Assembly (NCBI RefSeq): GCF_025264665.1
Contig: NZ_CP073697.1
Location: forward strand, 2,108,001 to 2,172,000
Direction: 5' to 3'
Length of the DNA stretch: 64,000 nucleotides
From: Edaphobacter flagellatus
GTDB lineage: Bacteria; Acidobacteriota; Terriglobia; Terriglobales; Acidobacteriaceae
Of this stretch, positions 36,417 through 44,434 are shown piece after piece. The position numbers were made by a program, and so were the translations under genes. Numbering within the stretch: the stretch's first letter is position 1; the number at the start of each line of letters is the position of its first letter. The notes beneath the pieces are model-generated. The model was not told the DNA's origin. It was given only the letters and a program-made list of their open reading frames with translations, and searched no databases.

Positions 36417-36428
36417 CTTGACATCAAG
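36417..36428. promoter_or_regulatory. candidate MarR-type operator
   Basis: CTTGACATCAAG, a near-perfect 12-base palindrome (5 of 6 pairs), 18 bases upstream of the MarR start. The surrounding ATGCTTGACATCAAGAT extends it. A second, weaker element (TCTCGATATAAAGAT) adjoins on the coding side. Confidence 0.55.
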
Positions 36429-36650
36429 ATAAAGATTCAACTCACCCCGTTTTCGGTCCAATTGCACCCGACCATCTAAGGCAGCCGCTGGGCGCCCAGC
36501 CACAAAAAACAGGTGCTCCACTCATGGCCCAACTTCGGCGCGGCATGGATGGGCCATTCGCGCACCTGCGCGAACCGCTTCCCGGCCAAACCCAAGCCCT
36601 CAGCCCAAGGGCTTCTTCTCCGCATGCGAGCCACGAACGCCTCTCGGTAC

Positions 36651-36764
36651 GCCAAGCCTTCAGGCTTGGCCCTCGAAATAAAACCGCCGCGAAGCGGCCA
36701 CCGCTCTGCCGAAGGCCGGAGTGAAGCCGAAGGCGCAACGACCCCAGCCAACTGGAGCGAAAAC
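36651..36764. repeat. 114-base hairpin-rich repeat, copy A
   Basis: Starts with the perfect hairpin GCCAAGCC-TTCA-GGCTTGGC, then GCCGC-GAA-GCGGC, GCCGAAGGC, and ends GCCAACTGGAGCGAAAAC; the last part pairs as CCCAGC with GCTGGG just beyond the copy. A related preceding stretch starts at 36487. It differs from copy B at about seven positions. Confidence 0.8.
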
Positions 36765-36875
36765 GCTGGGTGCGCCTAGCCATCAAAAGCGGATCCCTCA
36801 CTCATGGCGCAGCTTCATAGCGCCATGGGCGGGGCGTCCCGGCACGCGCGCAAGGCGCGAGCCGCCTCTAGGTCC

Positions 36876-36989
36876 GCCAAGCCTTCAGGCTTGGCCCTCT
36901 CAATCCAGCCGCCGCGAAGCGGCCGCCGCTCTGCCGAAGGCCGGAGTGAAGCTGAAGGCGCAACGACCCCAGCCAACTGGAGCGAAAAC
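36876..36989. repeat. 114-base hairpin-rich repeat, copy B
   Basis: Same order of stems as copy A with about seven mismatches by hand alignment, most of them in one ten-base segment. The preceding 110 bases (from 36765) resemble the stretch before copy A, so the whole module is duplicated with variable spacing. Confidence 0.8.
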
Positions 36990-37094
36990 TTTGTCAAGCC
37001 CCCAAAAATCACAACTCCCTCATTCCAAAGCAAATAAACCCACAAAAATCTGCCGATGAGTTCCCCTCACTTCGCTACACTTAAATCAGCAAAC

Positions 37095-37123
37095 AAAAAA
37101 GCCCCGGTTCAAAGGACCGGGGC
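37095..37123 (-). terminator. terminator of the TetR gene
   Basis: Stem with CCCCGG/CCGGGG arms at 37101-37123, followed on the minus strand by TTTTTTG (37095-37100). It lies about 120 bases past the TetR stop. Confidence 0.7.
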
Positions 37124-37241
37124 TAACTCTTTATAAATCAATATTTTGATGCCTAAACCATATCAAATGAATATTTTAGCCTGTGCAAATCGCACAATCA
37201 AAACAAAATAAAGCTTTTACGAAAAACACAGGGGGAGGGGC

Positions 37242-37877
37242 TTACTGAGCCACCATCGACTCCTCGATATGCTCCCCCGTCGAACCGCCAACACCGGAAT
37301 ACAGAATCGGGAAAACCAACTTCAGGATCGGCTCAACAATTTCGGATGGCGGAACACGTTCCGGCGTCTGCAGCCACTGCTTCGCTGCACCATAGATCGA
37401 CCACGCGGCTGCAGTCGCCACAATCTCCGTCGTCAAACCCTCCGGCGCGGACTTGCCCTGCATGCCGTGCAGCAGCGTCCGGCGGATCGCCGCAACAACG
37501 CCCGCATCCATCAGCGGCTCAAATGCGCTGTTCACGCAGCTGGAAGCCTCATGATGGCTCTGCATCAGATAATCGCAGGTCGCCAGAATAATCGCCCTTG
37601 CCGCCATCGGGCACGTGCCGTCAAACAGGACGTTCCGCTCGGCCAGCATCTTGTGGAAGCCGCCCGCAACCATCGCGTCCAGCAAGGAAAACTTGTCCGT
37701 GTAGTGGTCGTAAAACGTGGCGCGGTTCACGCCCGCAAGGTCCGTAATGTCCTGCACGGAGATCGTGTCGAAACTCGTCGAGCGCATCAATTCGCTCAGC
37801 GCTCCCTGAAGCGCCTGGCGTGTTCTGCGTATCCGAGGATCACGTACTTCACAGTCTGAGATCGGCTTCTGAGTCAC
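37242..37877 (-). CDS. TetR/AcrR-family transcriptional regulator
   Basis: A 211-residue repressor. The HTH lies at about residues 35-60 (ISVQDITDLAGVNRATFYDH), with the family's YTDKFSLLDA helix next. The C-terminal ligand domain carries two Cys and ends in a charged tail. The start is GTG at 37877 with a GAGGCG purine stretch before it. It is divergent from azoR and DoxX across 141 bases containing a palindrome, so control of those genes is likely. An electrophile or quinone ligand is plausible from the target genes, but is inference. Confidence 0.92.
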   Translation of the reverse strand: MTQKPISDCEVRDPRIRRTRQALQGALSELMRSTSFDTISVQDITDLAGVNRATFYDHYTDKFSLLDAMVAGGFHKMLAERNVLFDGTCPMAARAIILATCDYLMQSHHEASSCVNSAFEPLMDAGVVAAIRRTLLHGMQGKSAPEGLTTEIVATAAAWSIYGAAKQWLQTPERVPPSEIVEPILKLVFPILYSGVGGSTGEHIEESMVAQ

Positions 37878-37933
37878 TGGATTTTCGCCTCACCCTCTAT
37901 TAGAGGCTACCAAAGAGAAAAAGAATCGTCAGA

Positions 37934-37947
37934 ACGACGGTTGTCGT
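37934..37947. promoter_or_regulatory. candidate TetR operator
   Basis: ACGACGGTTGTCGT, a perfect 5-base-arm palindrome with a 4-base centre, midway between the TetR and azoR starts. A looser GTCGT...ACGAC pair extends to 37967. The position fits repression of both promoters. Confidence 0.55.
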
Positions 37948-38018
37948 CTTATCTCTGGTATACGACATAAGTTGCTTAACCATCCTTTGTCGTACAGCAA
38001 TACTCAAGGAGATCTCCG

Positions 38019-38639
38019 ATGCCGACCCTTCTTCACCTCGATTCCAGTCCCCTCGACAGCTCGATCAGCCGCGAACTGACCCGTGAATTTGCCAACACCT
38101 GGCAGACCAGGCAACCAACCGGACGCATCATCGCTCGCAATCTCTCCATCGCCACCCCCAAGCCCATCGATCAGGCCTGGATCGCCGCCGCCTATACACC
38201 CGAGGAAGCCCGCACGCCGGAGCAGAATCAGATTCTCGCCGTCTCCGACGAGTTGATCGCCGAACTCGAGCAGGCCGACGAGATCGTCATCGGCGTCGCC
38301 ATGCACAACTTCAGCATCCCCTCGACCCTTAAGCTCTGGATCGACCAGATCGCCCGCCGCGGTAAAACCTTCTCCTACGGAGCCAACGGCCCCGAAGGCC
38401 TGCTGAAGAACAAGAAGGCAACCCTGCTCATCTCCACCGGAGGTGTTTACGAGGCCGGAACACCTGCGGGCGGACTGAACTTCGTCGAGCCGTATCTGCG
38501 CGCCGTTCTCGGATTCCTCGGCATCACCGACATTCAGATCGTCACCGCAAGCGGAGCCGCGCAGGTGCTGCAAGGTGTCGTCGATCGCAACGTCTTCCTC
38601 AAACCTGTGCTCGAGAAGGTCAAAACGCTCGCTGCATAA
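38019..38639 (+). CDS. azoR: FMN-dependent NADH-azoreductase
   Basis: Flavodoxin-fold quinone/azo reductase, 206 residues. The AzoR pattern is clear: LLHLDSSP at the N-terminus for the FMN phosphate, FSIPSTLKLWIDQIARRGKT, and the YGANGPEGLLKNKKATLL segment followed by the Ser-Thr-Gly-Gly loop. Enzymes of this family reduce quinones and azo dyes with NADH in the cytoplasm. AAGGAGAT precedes the ATG by about seven bases. It is followed 30 bases later by a DoxX gene and is divergent from the TetR gene, so the three form a likely stress module. Confidence 0.92.
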   Translation: MPTLLHLDSSPLDSSISRELTREFANTWQTRQPTGRIIARNLSIATPKPIDQAWIAAAYTPEEARTPEQNQILAVSDELIAELEQADEIVIGVAMHNFSIPSTLKLWIDQIARRGKTFSYGANGPEGLLKNKKATLLISTGGVYEAGTPAGGLNFVEPYLRAVLGFLGITDIQIVTASGAAQVLQGVVDRNVFLKPVLEKVKTLAA

Positions 38640-38669
38640 TCCAACACAATCTCATTCGGAGAACGACCC

Positions 38670-39053
38670 ATGAAGATCGCAACAATCATTGCAAGAGTTT
38701 TGCTGGGCCTGGTCTTTACTATCTTCGGAGCCAACGGATTCCTGCACTTTATTCCAACGCCTCCGCCTCCAGGACTTGCGGGCCAGTACATGGCAGCACT
38801 GTTCATGTCGCATTACTTCGTCATCATCTTCCTGCTGCAGCTCGCAGGCGGACTGCTCCTGCTGGCGAACCGTTATGTACCGCTGGCCCTGGTGCTGCTG
38901 GGACCGGTCATTGTGAACATCCTCTGCTTCCACTCCTTCCTCGCACCGCAGGGACTCGGCATGGCGATCTTCGTGACGCTTCTCTGGGCCACTGTCTTCT
39001 ACAGCGTACGCAGCGCCTTCTCCGGACTCTTCGTTCAGAAGGTAGCCGCGTAA
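38670..39053 (+). CDS. DoxX-family membrane protein
   Basis: A 127-residue membrane protein with four predicted helices and the DoxX features ARVLLGLVFTIFGANGFLHF, a short Pro-rich loop, and the QLAGGLLLLANRYVPLAL segment. DoxX proteins are often paired with quinone or thiosulfate redox functions and with oxidative stress. Its ribosome site CGGAGAACG is correctly placed. It lies directly after azoR, with an excellent terminator ten bases after the stop, marking the end of the operon. Confidence 0.93.
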   Translation: MKIATIIARVLLGLVFTIFGANGFLHFIPTPPPPGLAGQYMAALFMSHYFVIIFLLQLAGGLLLLANRYVPLALVLLGPVIVNILCFHSFLAPQGLGMAIFVTLLWATVFYSVRSAFSGLFVQKVAA

Positions 39054-39063
39054 GGCAATTCAC

Positions 39064-39099
39064 CGCCGCGGATCGCACGAACGGTCCGCGGCGTTTTTT
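39064..39099 (+). terminator. terminator of azoR-doxX
   Basis: Nine-base stem CGCCGCGGA/TCCGCGGCG (39064-39072, 39085-39093) followed by TTTTTT, ten bases after the DoxX stop. Confidence 0.88.
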
Positions 39100-39149
39100 C
39101 TTTCCTGCTCTCTTGGCATCTCACAGCAGCAGGAGTTAAGATTCCCGCC

Positions 39150-39452
39150 ATGCTCGGCGGACGCACCTGGGAAAGCTGGATTGCGGAGTATTCCAAGAGC
39201 CATCAGCATCCGCTGAACCGGCTGACGCACACCTTCGGCATCCCGATGATCGTGCTCTCGCTGGCGCTCTTCATCGCATCCATCTTCTGGCATAGTTTGC
39301 TCTTGTGGGCCGTTGCACTCTTTGTCCTCGGCTGGACGCTGCAGTTTATCGGACACGCTGTCGAAGGCAAGCCGCCGGAATTCTTCAAAGACTGGCGCTT
39401 CCTCCTCGTCGGCACGCGCTGGTGGGCAGCGAAGATGCGCGGCAAGGCATAA
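39150..39452 (+). CDS. DUF962/Mpo1-like membrane protein
   Basis: A 100-residue membrane protein of the Mpo1/DUF962 family. It shows the HQHPLNRLTH and QFIGHAVEGKPPEFF motifs that supply metal-binding His in yeast Mpo1, a dioxygenase in 2-hydroxy fatty acid alpha-oxidation. Two helices lie between the His motifs. Bacterial members are largely untested. It starts at the ATG at 39150 and stands alone between a terminator and the LssY gene, preceded by a promoter-like AT-rich stretch. Confidence 0.9.
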   Translation: MLGGRTWESWIAEYSKSHQHPLNRLTHTFGIPMIVLSLALFIASIFWHSLLLWAVALFVLGWTLQFIGHAVEGKPPEFFKDWRFLLVGTRWWAAKMRGKA

Positions 39453-39557
39453 TCCTCGCCAACTCCGGCATGCCTTCGCATCCCGGGCTGTTATCCTGAC
39501 TGCCAGAAGGCCGGGCCCTTCGTCTTCGTCCTAAAAAAATTGCAGTCAAGAGGCCAG

Positions 39558-40889
39558 ATGAGAGTTGGTTGGCAGGTTCTCCCCTGCATGGTGAACGGAC
39601 GCATCCTTCAAGGCGCTTCATGGATGCTGCTCGGTTTGTTGACCGTCGCGCCAGCCTGCGCGCAACAGACGAAGTCTGCTGCAACCAGGCCTGAGATCAC
39701 CATCGTGCGGAAGCCCGGCCACGAAGACGGCGAGGCGCAAATACCCGGACAAAAGAAAGGCAAACCTCGCGGCATCGCGCCGCACGCTGTCGCCGCATGG
39801 CGCGTTCGTGGCGAGCAGAGCGCGCTGATCCTTGTGCTCGAGCCCGCAAAGCACGGCAAGCCGAAACAGTACAGCCTGCGCTACTACGATCTCGACAGTG
39901 GACGACGACGCATATTAGGAGCGATCCCCTTCACCTCCGGCAGCGTCGTCGAAACCATCTCCACCGACGATCGCTGGGCCTTCGCGTTGACCGGCTCGGT
40001 GCCATCCGCAGGAACGCCGCTCACCATCGTCGGCGACGATCAGGCGATTCCCGGCTGGCTCGAGGACGCCAGCTCACCCGCATTTCACAAGGATGCAAAT
40101 CCGGAAGACGCAACGCTGACCTACGCACAAGCCGGAGAACCGAAGACAGCAAAGCTCGGCGCTCTGCTCGGCACCGAGCTGCACGCCATCTTCACACCGC
40201 CCAACACCGGGCAGACAGCGCCGAAATATCTACAGGTCTTCCCCAACGGACAGACAATCGTCGAGCTGAAGGATGGCAGCATACGAAAGGGCAGCTGGCG
40301 CACCGACGGTACGACGCTGCAGCTCTCCGGCGAGACGGCTACGTATGCCGTGCCGATCATCTCGCTGTCGTCGGTCAAAGGTGTTCCCGCAGGACAGCGC
40401 TTTGGCGTTCGTCTCACGCAGCCGCTCTCCTCGCGCACCACGCACGAAGGCGACACCGTGAAGGCTGTCTCCATCACGCCCGTCGTCGTCAATGGAGAGA
40501 TTCTGATCCCCTCAGGCTCCGACTTCGAAGGCAAGGTGACACAAGCCGACAGCGTCGGCTGGGGATTCAAGCACGAGACCGCCTCGCTCACCATTCACTG
40601 GACGCATGTAACGACGCCTGACGGACACACGCTCGACCTGGACGCGCGCGTCTTCGAGGTGGAGAATGCGCAGGAGAAGGTCACCGACAAGGGCAAGATT
40701 CAGGGCATCCGTTCGACGGCAACCATCGGCAACTCGGTTGAAAACGGCGTGCTCTCTTTTGCTGGCATCGATCCCGTCGCTTACATCTTCGCCTCTGCAT
40801 CGGGGCCTGCGGTGCTTGGCTTTGCCGAATCCGAGATCCTTTATCCGGGCGGCACCGAGCTTCTTTTCTGGAGAACACCAGACCGCTGA
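39558..40889 (+). CDS. secreted N-terminal part of a probable LssY_C/barrel protein (split by a frameshift)
   Basis: About 443 residues from the ATG at 39558 with AGAGG just upstream. A signal peptide ends PACAQQ. The first half is acidobacterial hypothetical. The second half (from VPAGQRFGVRLTQPLSSRTT) is the domain often fused upstream of LssY_C in Acidobacteriota, ending in ESEILYPGGTELLF. Translation then runs into WRTPDR and a stop. In the next frame the sequence continues without a break as FLENTRPLITSTVYE. Adding one T to the TTTT run near 40864-40867 joins it exactly to the downstream gene. So this is either a real split gene, a sequencing error, or a slip site. Function is unknown. 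Confidence 0.72.
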   Translation: MRVGWQVLPCMVNGRILQGASWMLLGLLTVAPACAQQTKSAATRPEITIVRKPGHEDGEAQIPGQKKGKPRGIAPHAVAAWRVRGEQSALILVLEPAKHGKPKQYSLRYYDLDSGRRRILGAIPFTSGSVVETISTDDRWAFALTGSVPSAGTPLTIVGDDQAIPGWLEDASSPAFHKDANPEDATLTYAQAGEPKTAKLGALLGTELHAIFTPPNTGQTAPKYLQVFPNGQTIVELKDGSIRKGSWRTDGTTLQLSGETATYAVPIISLSSVKGVPAGQRFGVRLTQPLSSRTTHEGDTVKAVSITPVVVNGEILIPSGSDFEGKVTQADSVGWGFKHETASLTIHWTHVTTPDGHTLDLDARVFEVENAQEKVTDKGKIQGIRSTATIGNSVENGVLSFAGIDPVAYIFASASGPAVLGFAESEILYPGGTELLFWRTPDR

Positions 40890-40924
40890 TCACTTCGACC
40901 GTCTACGAGTCCTCCGTCAAGACG

Positions 40925-42661
40925 ATGGCAGGCGATGCAGCGGAACGCGAGCGGCTGCAAGCCTTCGTCAAGACGCTTCCCTTCCGCACGCGAACGAAGG
41001 GCTCCAATAAAGTCTCCGACATCACAAACCTCGTCTTCATCGGCCCTGCAGCCGGTTTGCAACGTGCCTTTGCTGCCGCAGGCTGGCTGCCGACGGACGA
41101 TCTGCACGCTGCCTCGACATTCCGCACCGTCAAGACACTGACCGGCAACCAGACCTACACGCAAGCCCCGATGTCCGTGCTGCTGCTCGACGAGCTTCCG
41201 CCCATCTTCACGCTCAGCAAAACGACGAACACCTTTTCGTCGCGTCACCATCTGCGCGTCTTCCCCACAGAGGAGAAGTACGACGGCGAAACGGTGCTGA
41301 CATCCTCCTCAACGCAGGACATCGGCATCGCCTTCTCACGCAAGCAGAAGACCTTCATCCACGTGATCGACCAGCACATCGACAACGAGCGCTCCAAGGT
41401 GGTCAACGACCTGATGTTCACCGGCTGCGTCGAGAGCCTCGACATGGTCGAGCGGCCGTGGGTCCCGCGCGATGCCTACAACTCCACCGGCGATCGCCTG
41501 CTGACCGATGGCGAGGCTGCCGTCGTCCACATCAGCAGCTGCGACAATCCACGCACCACACCGGAGACACCCGCACTGCGGGCCAACGTCGTAGAACGCG
41601 GCACGCGCAACACTTCGCTTTCCATCCGCAACGGACTCTATCGTGGCAACCTGATCTATCAGGGCATTGCAGGCGGCTTCAAGGTACGCGATTTTCTGCG
41701 CAGTTCCAGTGAGCTTCCACCCGACACCGGCGCATGGCGCAAGACCGACGCCTCCGGCGCAGAATATCGCGGCTTCGGCAGCAATCCCGGCCTCCAGCGC
41801 AGAACTGGAGGGGGAGGGCTGGGTATCACGCCCGCGCCTGAAGACCTGGCTGCGATCAACAAAGCTAAGGAAGATCACAAGTGGGACCCGCCGAAGTACG
41901 AGTTCGCGCTTGAAGCGGGCTACGTACACATGCGGTCGAGTTATCTTTCGGCAGTAGGAGTCCTCGAGGAATCGTCCGACCCCAATAAAGACGCTTACTT
42001 TCTGTTTCTCGCCGATAACGTTGGAGATGGATGGGCTGCAGGCGGATCGGTGACGGTAAACAGCTGGCGGCACTTCTCCAATGAGTTCTCCTACTTTCGT
42101 CAGCAGGTGAAGTACGAGCTCGGTTCAGTCAACTCTACGCTGCCGGCGAATCAAAATACTATCCTCGACGACAGCGATCTGGAGACAGACCGCATCGGCC
42201 TGGTTACACGCCAGTTCGAGTACAACCTGTTGATCCATCCAACGCGGCCCACATCGCGCATACGTCCATACGTTGCGGTTGGTCCGGTGCTCCAACTGAT
42301 CGCGCTGAACGGCGCTCCGTTGAAGAAACCGGCAGGCGTATATACGCTGGGCCTGAAAAACATCGGTCTGCTGAAGGCCGCCTTCGACTTCGGCAATACA
42401 CCTCCGCTCGATGGAGGCGGCATCTTCCACATCGGTCTGCAGTACGGGGCAGGCGTGAAGTACAGAATCACTCCACGCATGATGTTGCGTGCTGACTGGC
42501 GTGAGACCTGGTCTAAAAATCCGGACATCATCGCCAACAGCTACGAAGATTACGACCCCAATGCTCTCGACGAGACCTATACAACCACTGTCATCCGCGT
42601 GGGACCGGAGAAGAAGTTCATCAAGGACCGGTTCACATTGGGTGTGGCGTTTACGTTTTAG
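40925..42661 (+). CDS. LssY_C domain fused to an outer-membrane beta-barrel-like domain (3' part of the split gene)
   Basis: 578 residues from the first ATG; the frame is open and coding-like for 20+ codons upstream, back to the likely frameshift. Residues about 10-245 match the LssY C-terminal domain, with NLVFIGPAAG, AFAAAGW, the Met-Ser-Val/Leu-Leu-Leu stretch, SRHHLRVF and FTGCVES. A Gly-rich linker leads to a C-terminal 240-residue domain of alternating amphipathic strands and aromatic girdles ending in Phe (VAFTF), the hallmark of an outer-membrane barrel. LssY is linked to Legionella secretion and lipid handling. The fusion suggests a surface or envelope role. A good terminator follows. 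Confidence 0.8.
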   Translation: MAGDAAERERLQAFVKTLPFRTRTKGSNKVSDITNLVFIGPAAGLQRAFAAAGWLPTDDLHAASTFRTVKTLTGNQTYTQAPMSVLLLDELPPIFTLSKTTNTFSSRHHLRVFPTEEKYDGETVLTSSSTQDIGIAFSRKQKTFIHVIDQHIDNERSKVVNDLMFTGCVESLDMVERPWVPRDAYNSTGDRLLTDGEAAVVHISSCDNPRTTPETPALRANVVERGTRNTSLSIRNGLYRGNLIYQGIAGGFKVRDFLRSSSELPPDTGAWRKTDASGAEYRGFGSNPGLQRRTGGGGLGITPAPEDLAAINKAKEDHKWDPPKYEFALEAGYVHMRSSYLSAVGVLEESSDPNKDAYFLFLADNVGDGWAAGGSVTVNSWRHFSNEFSYFRQQVKYELGSVNSTLPANQNTILDDSDLETDRIGLVTRQFEYNLLIHPTRPTSRIRPYVAVGPVLQLIALNGAPLKKPAGVYTLGLKNIGLLKAAFDFGNTPPLDGGGIFHIGLQYGAGVKYRITPRMMLRADWRETWSKNPDIIANSYEDYDPNALDETYTTTVIRVGPEKKFIKDRFTLGVAFTF

Positions 42662-42689
42662 ATTGCTTACGAGTACAGCATACAAACGC

Positions 42690-42726
42690 AACAAAGACGC
42701 AGATCATAACGATCTGCGTCTTTGTT
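42690..42726. terminator. bidirectional intrinsic terminator
   Basis: Sixteen-base perfect stem, arms 42690-42705 and 42711-42726, loop ATAAC, with T-rich sequence after it. It lies between the convergent LssY_C and ferritin-like genes, 28 and 16 bases from their stops, so it can serve both. Confidence 0.9.
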
Positions 42727-42741
42727 GTTTCCGCGTTCGAT

Positions 42742-43215
42742 TCAGTTGGCGATGCCCGGATCGGGGGTATCAATGCCAAGCGCTGTCGCCAATGCATTCA
42801 AGTGATCCTGCTCATCACGAAGGATCTCGCGCAGATCTTCGCCGAGCGCGAATTCATCTAATTGCTCGGCCTGCTTGACGCGACGGCGATAGTTGCGAAT
42901 CGTCTCCTTCTCGTTCTCCAGATCGAAGCGAAGCATCTCCTCGGCCTTCTCGCTGGTCTTGACCTTCTTTGGCTGCACGGCCGGCATCCCGCCAAGCAAG
43001 TCGATCCAGTAGCTCAGCTTCAATGCGTGGCTCAGCTCCTCTTTAGCGTGCACCTCAAGCTCGCCGGCAATGTTCATGTAAGCAGCGCCTTTGAGTACCT
43101 GCGAATAGTTCACGTAAGCAATGATGGCCTGGTATTCGCGCTCGAGATCCTCATTCAGCAACTCAACCAGTCTTTTTCGAGTCATTGACTTCTTCGATTG
43201 TGCCTTCTCCGGCAT
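42742..43215 (-). CDS. ferritin-like/bacterioferritin-type protein
   Basis: A 157-residue four-helix protein. Metal ligands of the ferritin-like fold are visible: an early Glu in EREYQAIIAY, Glu and His in GELEVHAKEELSH, then Glu in the third helix (RFDLENEKE) and EQDH in the last (DEQDHLNAL). The layout matches DUF892/bacterioferritin-related proteins that store or oxidise iron. The N-terminus is basic (KAQSKKSMTRKRL). There is no signal peptide. It is convergent with the LssY gene and has an ATG start at 43215. Stress or iron control would fit, though no Fur box was recognised. Confidence 0.88.
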   Translation of the reverse strand: MPEKAQSKKSMTRKRLVELLNEDLEREYQAIIAYVNYSQVLKGAAYMNIAGELEVHAKEELSHALKLSYWIDLLGGMPAVQPKKVKTSEKAEEMLRFDLENEKETIRNYRRRVKQAEQLDEFALGEDLREILRDEQDHLNALATALGIDTPDPGIAN

Positions 43216-43299
43216 GGGTCCTCCCCTGTGGGGTTTATTTAGTAAGCCCCACAGTGAGATGCCAAAAATCTTTTACGCGTGAAGTATCACCACAAAAAA

Positions 43300-44355
43300 T
43301 TAAAGCGATAGCGTGGGATAGTCGATATACCCCTGCGGCGTGTGTGTGTAGAAGGTCTCCGGCACGGGCTGATTCAGTTCGCTCGCACGACGGAAGCGAG
43401 CTACCAGATCAGGGTTCGCGATGAAGAGCTTGCCATACGCCACGGCGTCCGCTTTGCCTTCATTCAGCAACTGCTGTCCGGTCTGTTGCGTCAAAGCTTC
43501 ATTCGCGACGAAAACACCGCCGAACAGCTGCTTCAGGTCAGGACCGATCGAGTCTGCGGCGACCCGCTCACGCGCGACGATAAAGGCGAGCTTACGCTTG
43601 CCCAGCTCTGTAGCGACGTAGCCAAAGACAGCCGAGGGGTTTGAGTCCGAAATGCCATGTGCTCCGCCACGCGGCGCCAGATGCATACCGACACGGTCAG
43701 CCCCCCAGACAGAGATCGCAGCGTCCGTTGCTTCCAACAGCAGACGCGCGCGGTTCTCGATGGAGCCGCCATACTCATCCGTGCGCTGGTTGGTGCCGTC
43801 CTGCAAAAACTGGTCGAGCAGATAGCCATTGGCCCCGTGCAGCTCAACACCATCGAAGCCCGCAGCCTGCGCATTCTCCGCGCCGTGGCGGAAGGCCTCA
43901 ACAACAGCCTTGATCTCAGAAAGCTCCAGGGGACGCGGCGTCACGAACGGACGCGCCGGACGCAACACATTGACATTACCCGGAGCCGCAATCGGTGACG
44001 GAGCAACCGGTGTCTGTCCATTCAGCAGCGCAGGGTGCGAGATGCGGCCGACATGCCATATCTGCGCAAAGATGCGGCCACCCGCATTGTGAACGGCCTT
44101 TGTGATCGGCTTCCATGCCTCGACCTGCTGCTGCGACCACAGGCCAGGCACGTTGGGATAACCCACTCCCAATGGATCAATCGGAATGCCCTCCGAGATA
44201 ATCAGCCCTGCCGATGCGCGCTGCGTATAGTACTCCGCCATGATCGGCGTGGGAACATGGTCGGGCGTGCCGCGCAGCCGCGTAAGCGGCGCCATAAAGA
44301 TGCGGTTAGGAAGCGTGAAGGCGCCGACTTGAATGGGATCGAAGAGTGAGGGCAT
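43300..44355 (-). CDS. alkene reductase, old-yellow-enzyme family (NemA-like)
   Basis: FMN-dependent ene-reductase, 351 residues. It has the OYE motifs: APLTRLR near residue 22, the Gly-Leu-Ile-Ile-Ser-Glu-Gly strand (53), the HVGRISH region, HGANGYLLDQFLQDGTN carrying the substrate-binding His-x-x-Asn pair (174/177), and the YGGSIENRARLLLE phosphate-binding segment. It reduces activated alkenes, quinones, nitro compounds and N-ethylmaleimide with NAD(P)H. A GGAG ribosome site lies in TCGGAGTCTCC. An inverted repeat 40 bases upstream of its start may be an operator. Confidence 0.93.
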   Translation of the reverse strand: MPSLFDPIQVGAFTLPNRIFMAPLTRLRGTPDHVPTPIMAEYYTQRASAGLIISEGIPIDPLGVGYPNVPGLWSQQQVEAWKPITKAVHNAGGRIFAQIWHVGRISHPALLNGQTPVAPSPIAAPGNVNVLRPARPFVTPRPLELSEIKAVVEAFRHGAENAQAAGFDGVELHGANGYLLDQFLQDGTNQRTDEYGGSIENRARLLLEATDAAISVWGADRVGMHLAPRGGAHGISDSNPSAVFGYVATELGKRKLAFIVARERVAADSIGPDLKQLFGGVFVANEALTQQTGQQLLNEGKADAVAYGKLFIANPDLVARFRRASELNQPVPETFYTHTPQGYIDYPTLSL

Positions 44356-44394
44356 GGAGACTCCGAATTAGTGTACGAATAGTTCGATGATCGA

Positions 44395-44432
44395 CGAACG
44401 GTGAAAGATTCGAGATCCTCTCAAACCGTTCG
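44395..44432. promoter_or_regulatory. inverted repeat upstream of the OYE reductase
   Basis: Perfect 8-base arms CGAACGGT (44395-44402) and ACCGTTCG (44425-44432), 22 bases apart, between the alkene reductase start and the preceding unknown gene's stop. It could be an operator or a terminator stem; there is no T-tract. Confidence 0.4.
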
Positions 44433-44434
44433 CT

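Larger units (their letters stand above)
36430..37241. other. 812-base gene-free region
   Basis: Between the MarR and TetR genes. It holds a duplicated, hairpin-rich repeat (36487-36989) and a terminator near 37100. The last 110 bases (37130-37240) are AT-rich with nothing recognisable. Open frames of 60-120 codons in it are products of the repeat and differ between copies; none looks like a gene. Confidence 0.6.

Noticed and set aside
36442..37045. Minus-strand frames of 76-119 codons sharing an identical peptide segment
   Set aside because: The shared segment comes from the duplicated 114-base repeat; frames lack ribosome sites and differ outside it.
36430..37130. CRISPR array in the repeat-rich gap
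   Set aside because: Only two long, unequal-spaced copies with internal hairpins, no short regularly spaced repeats and no cas genes.
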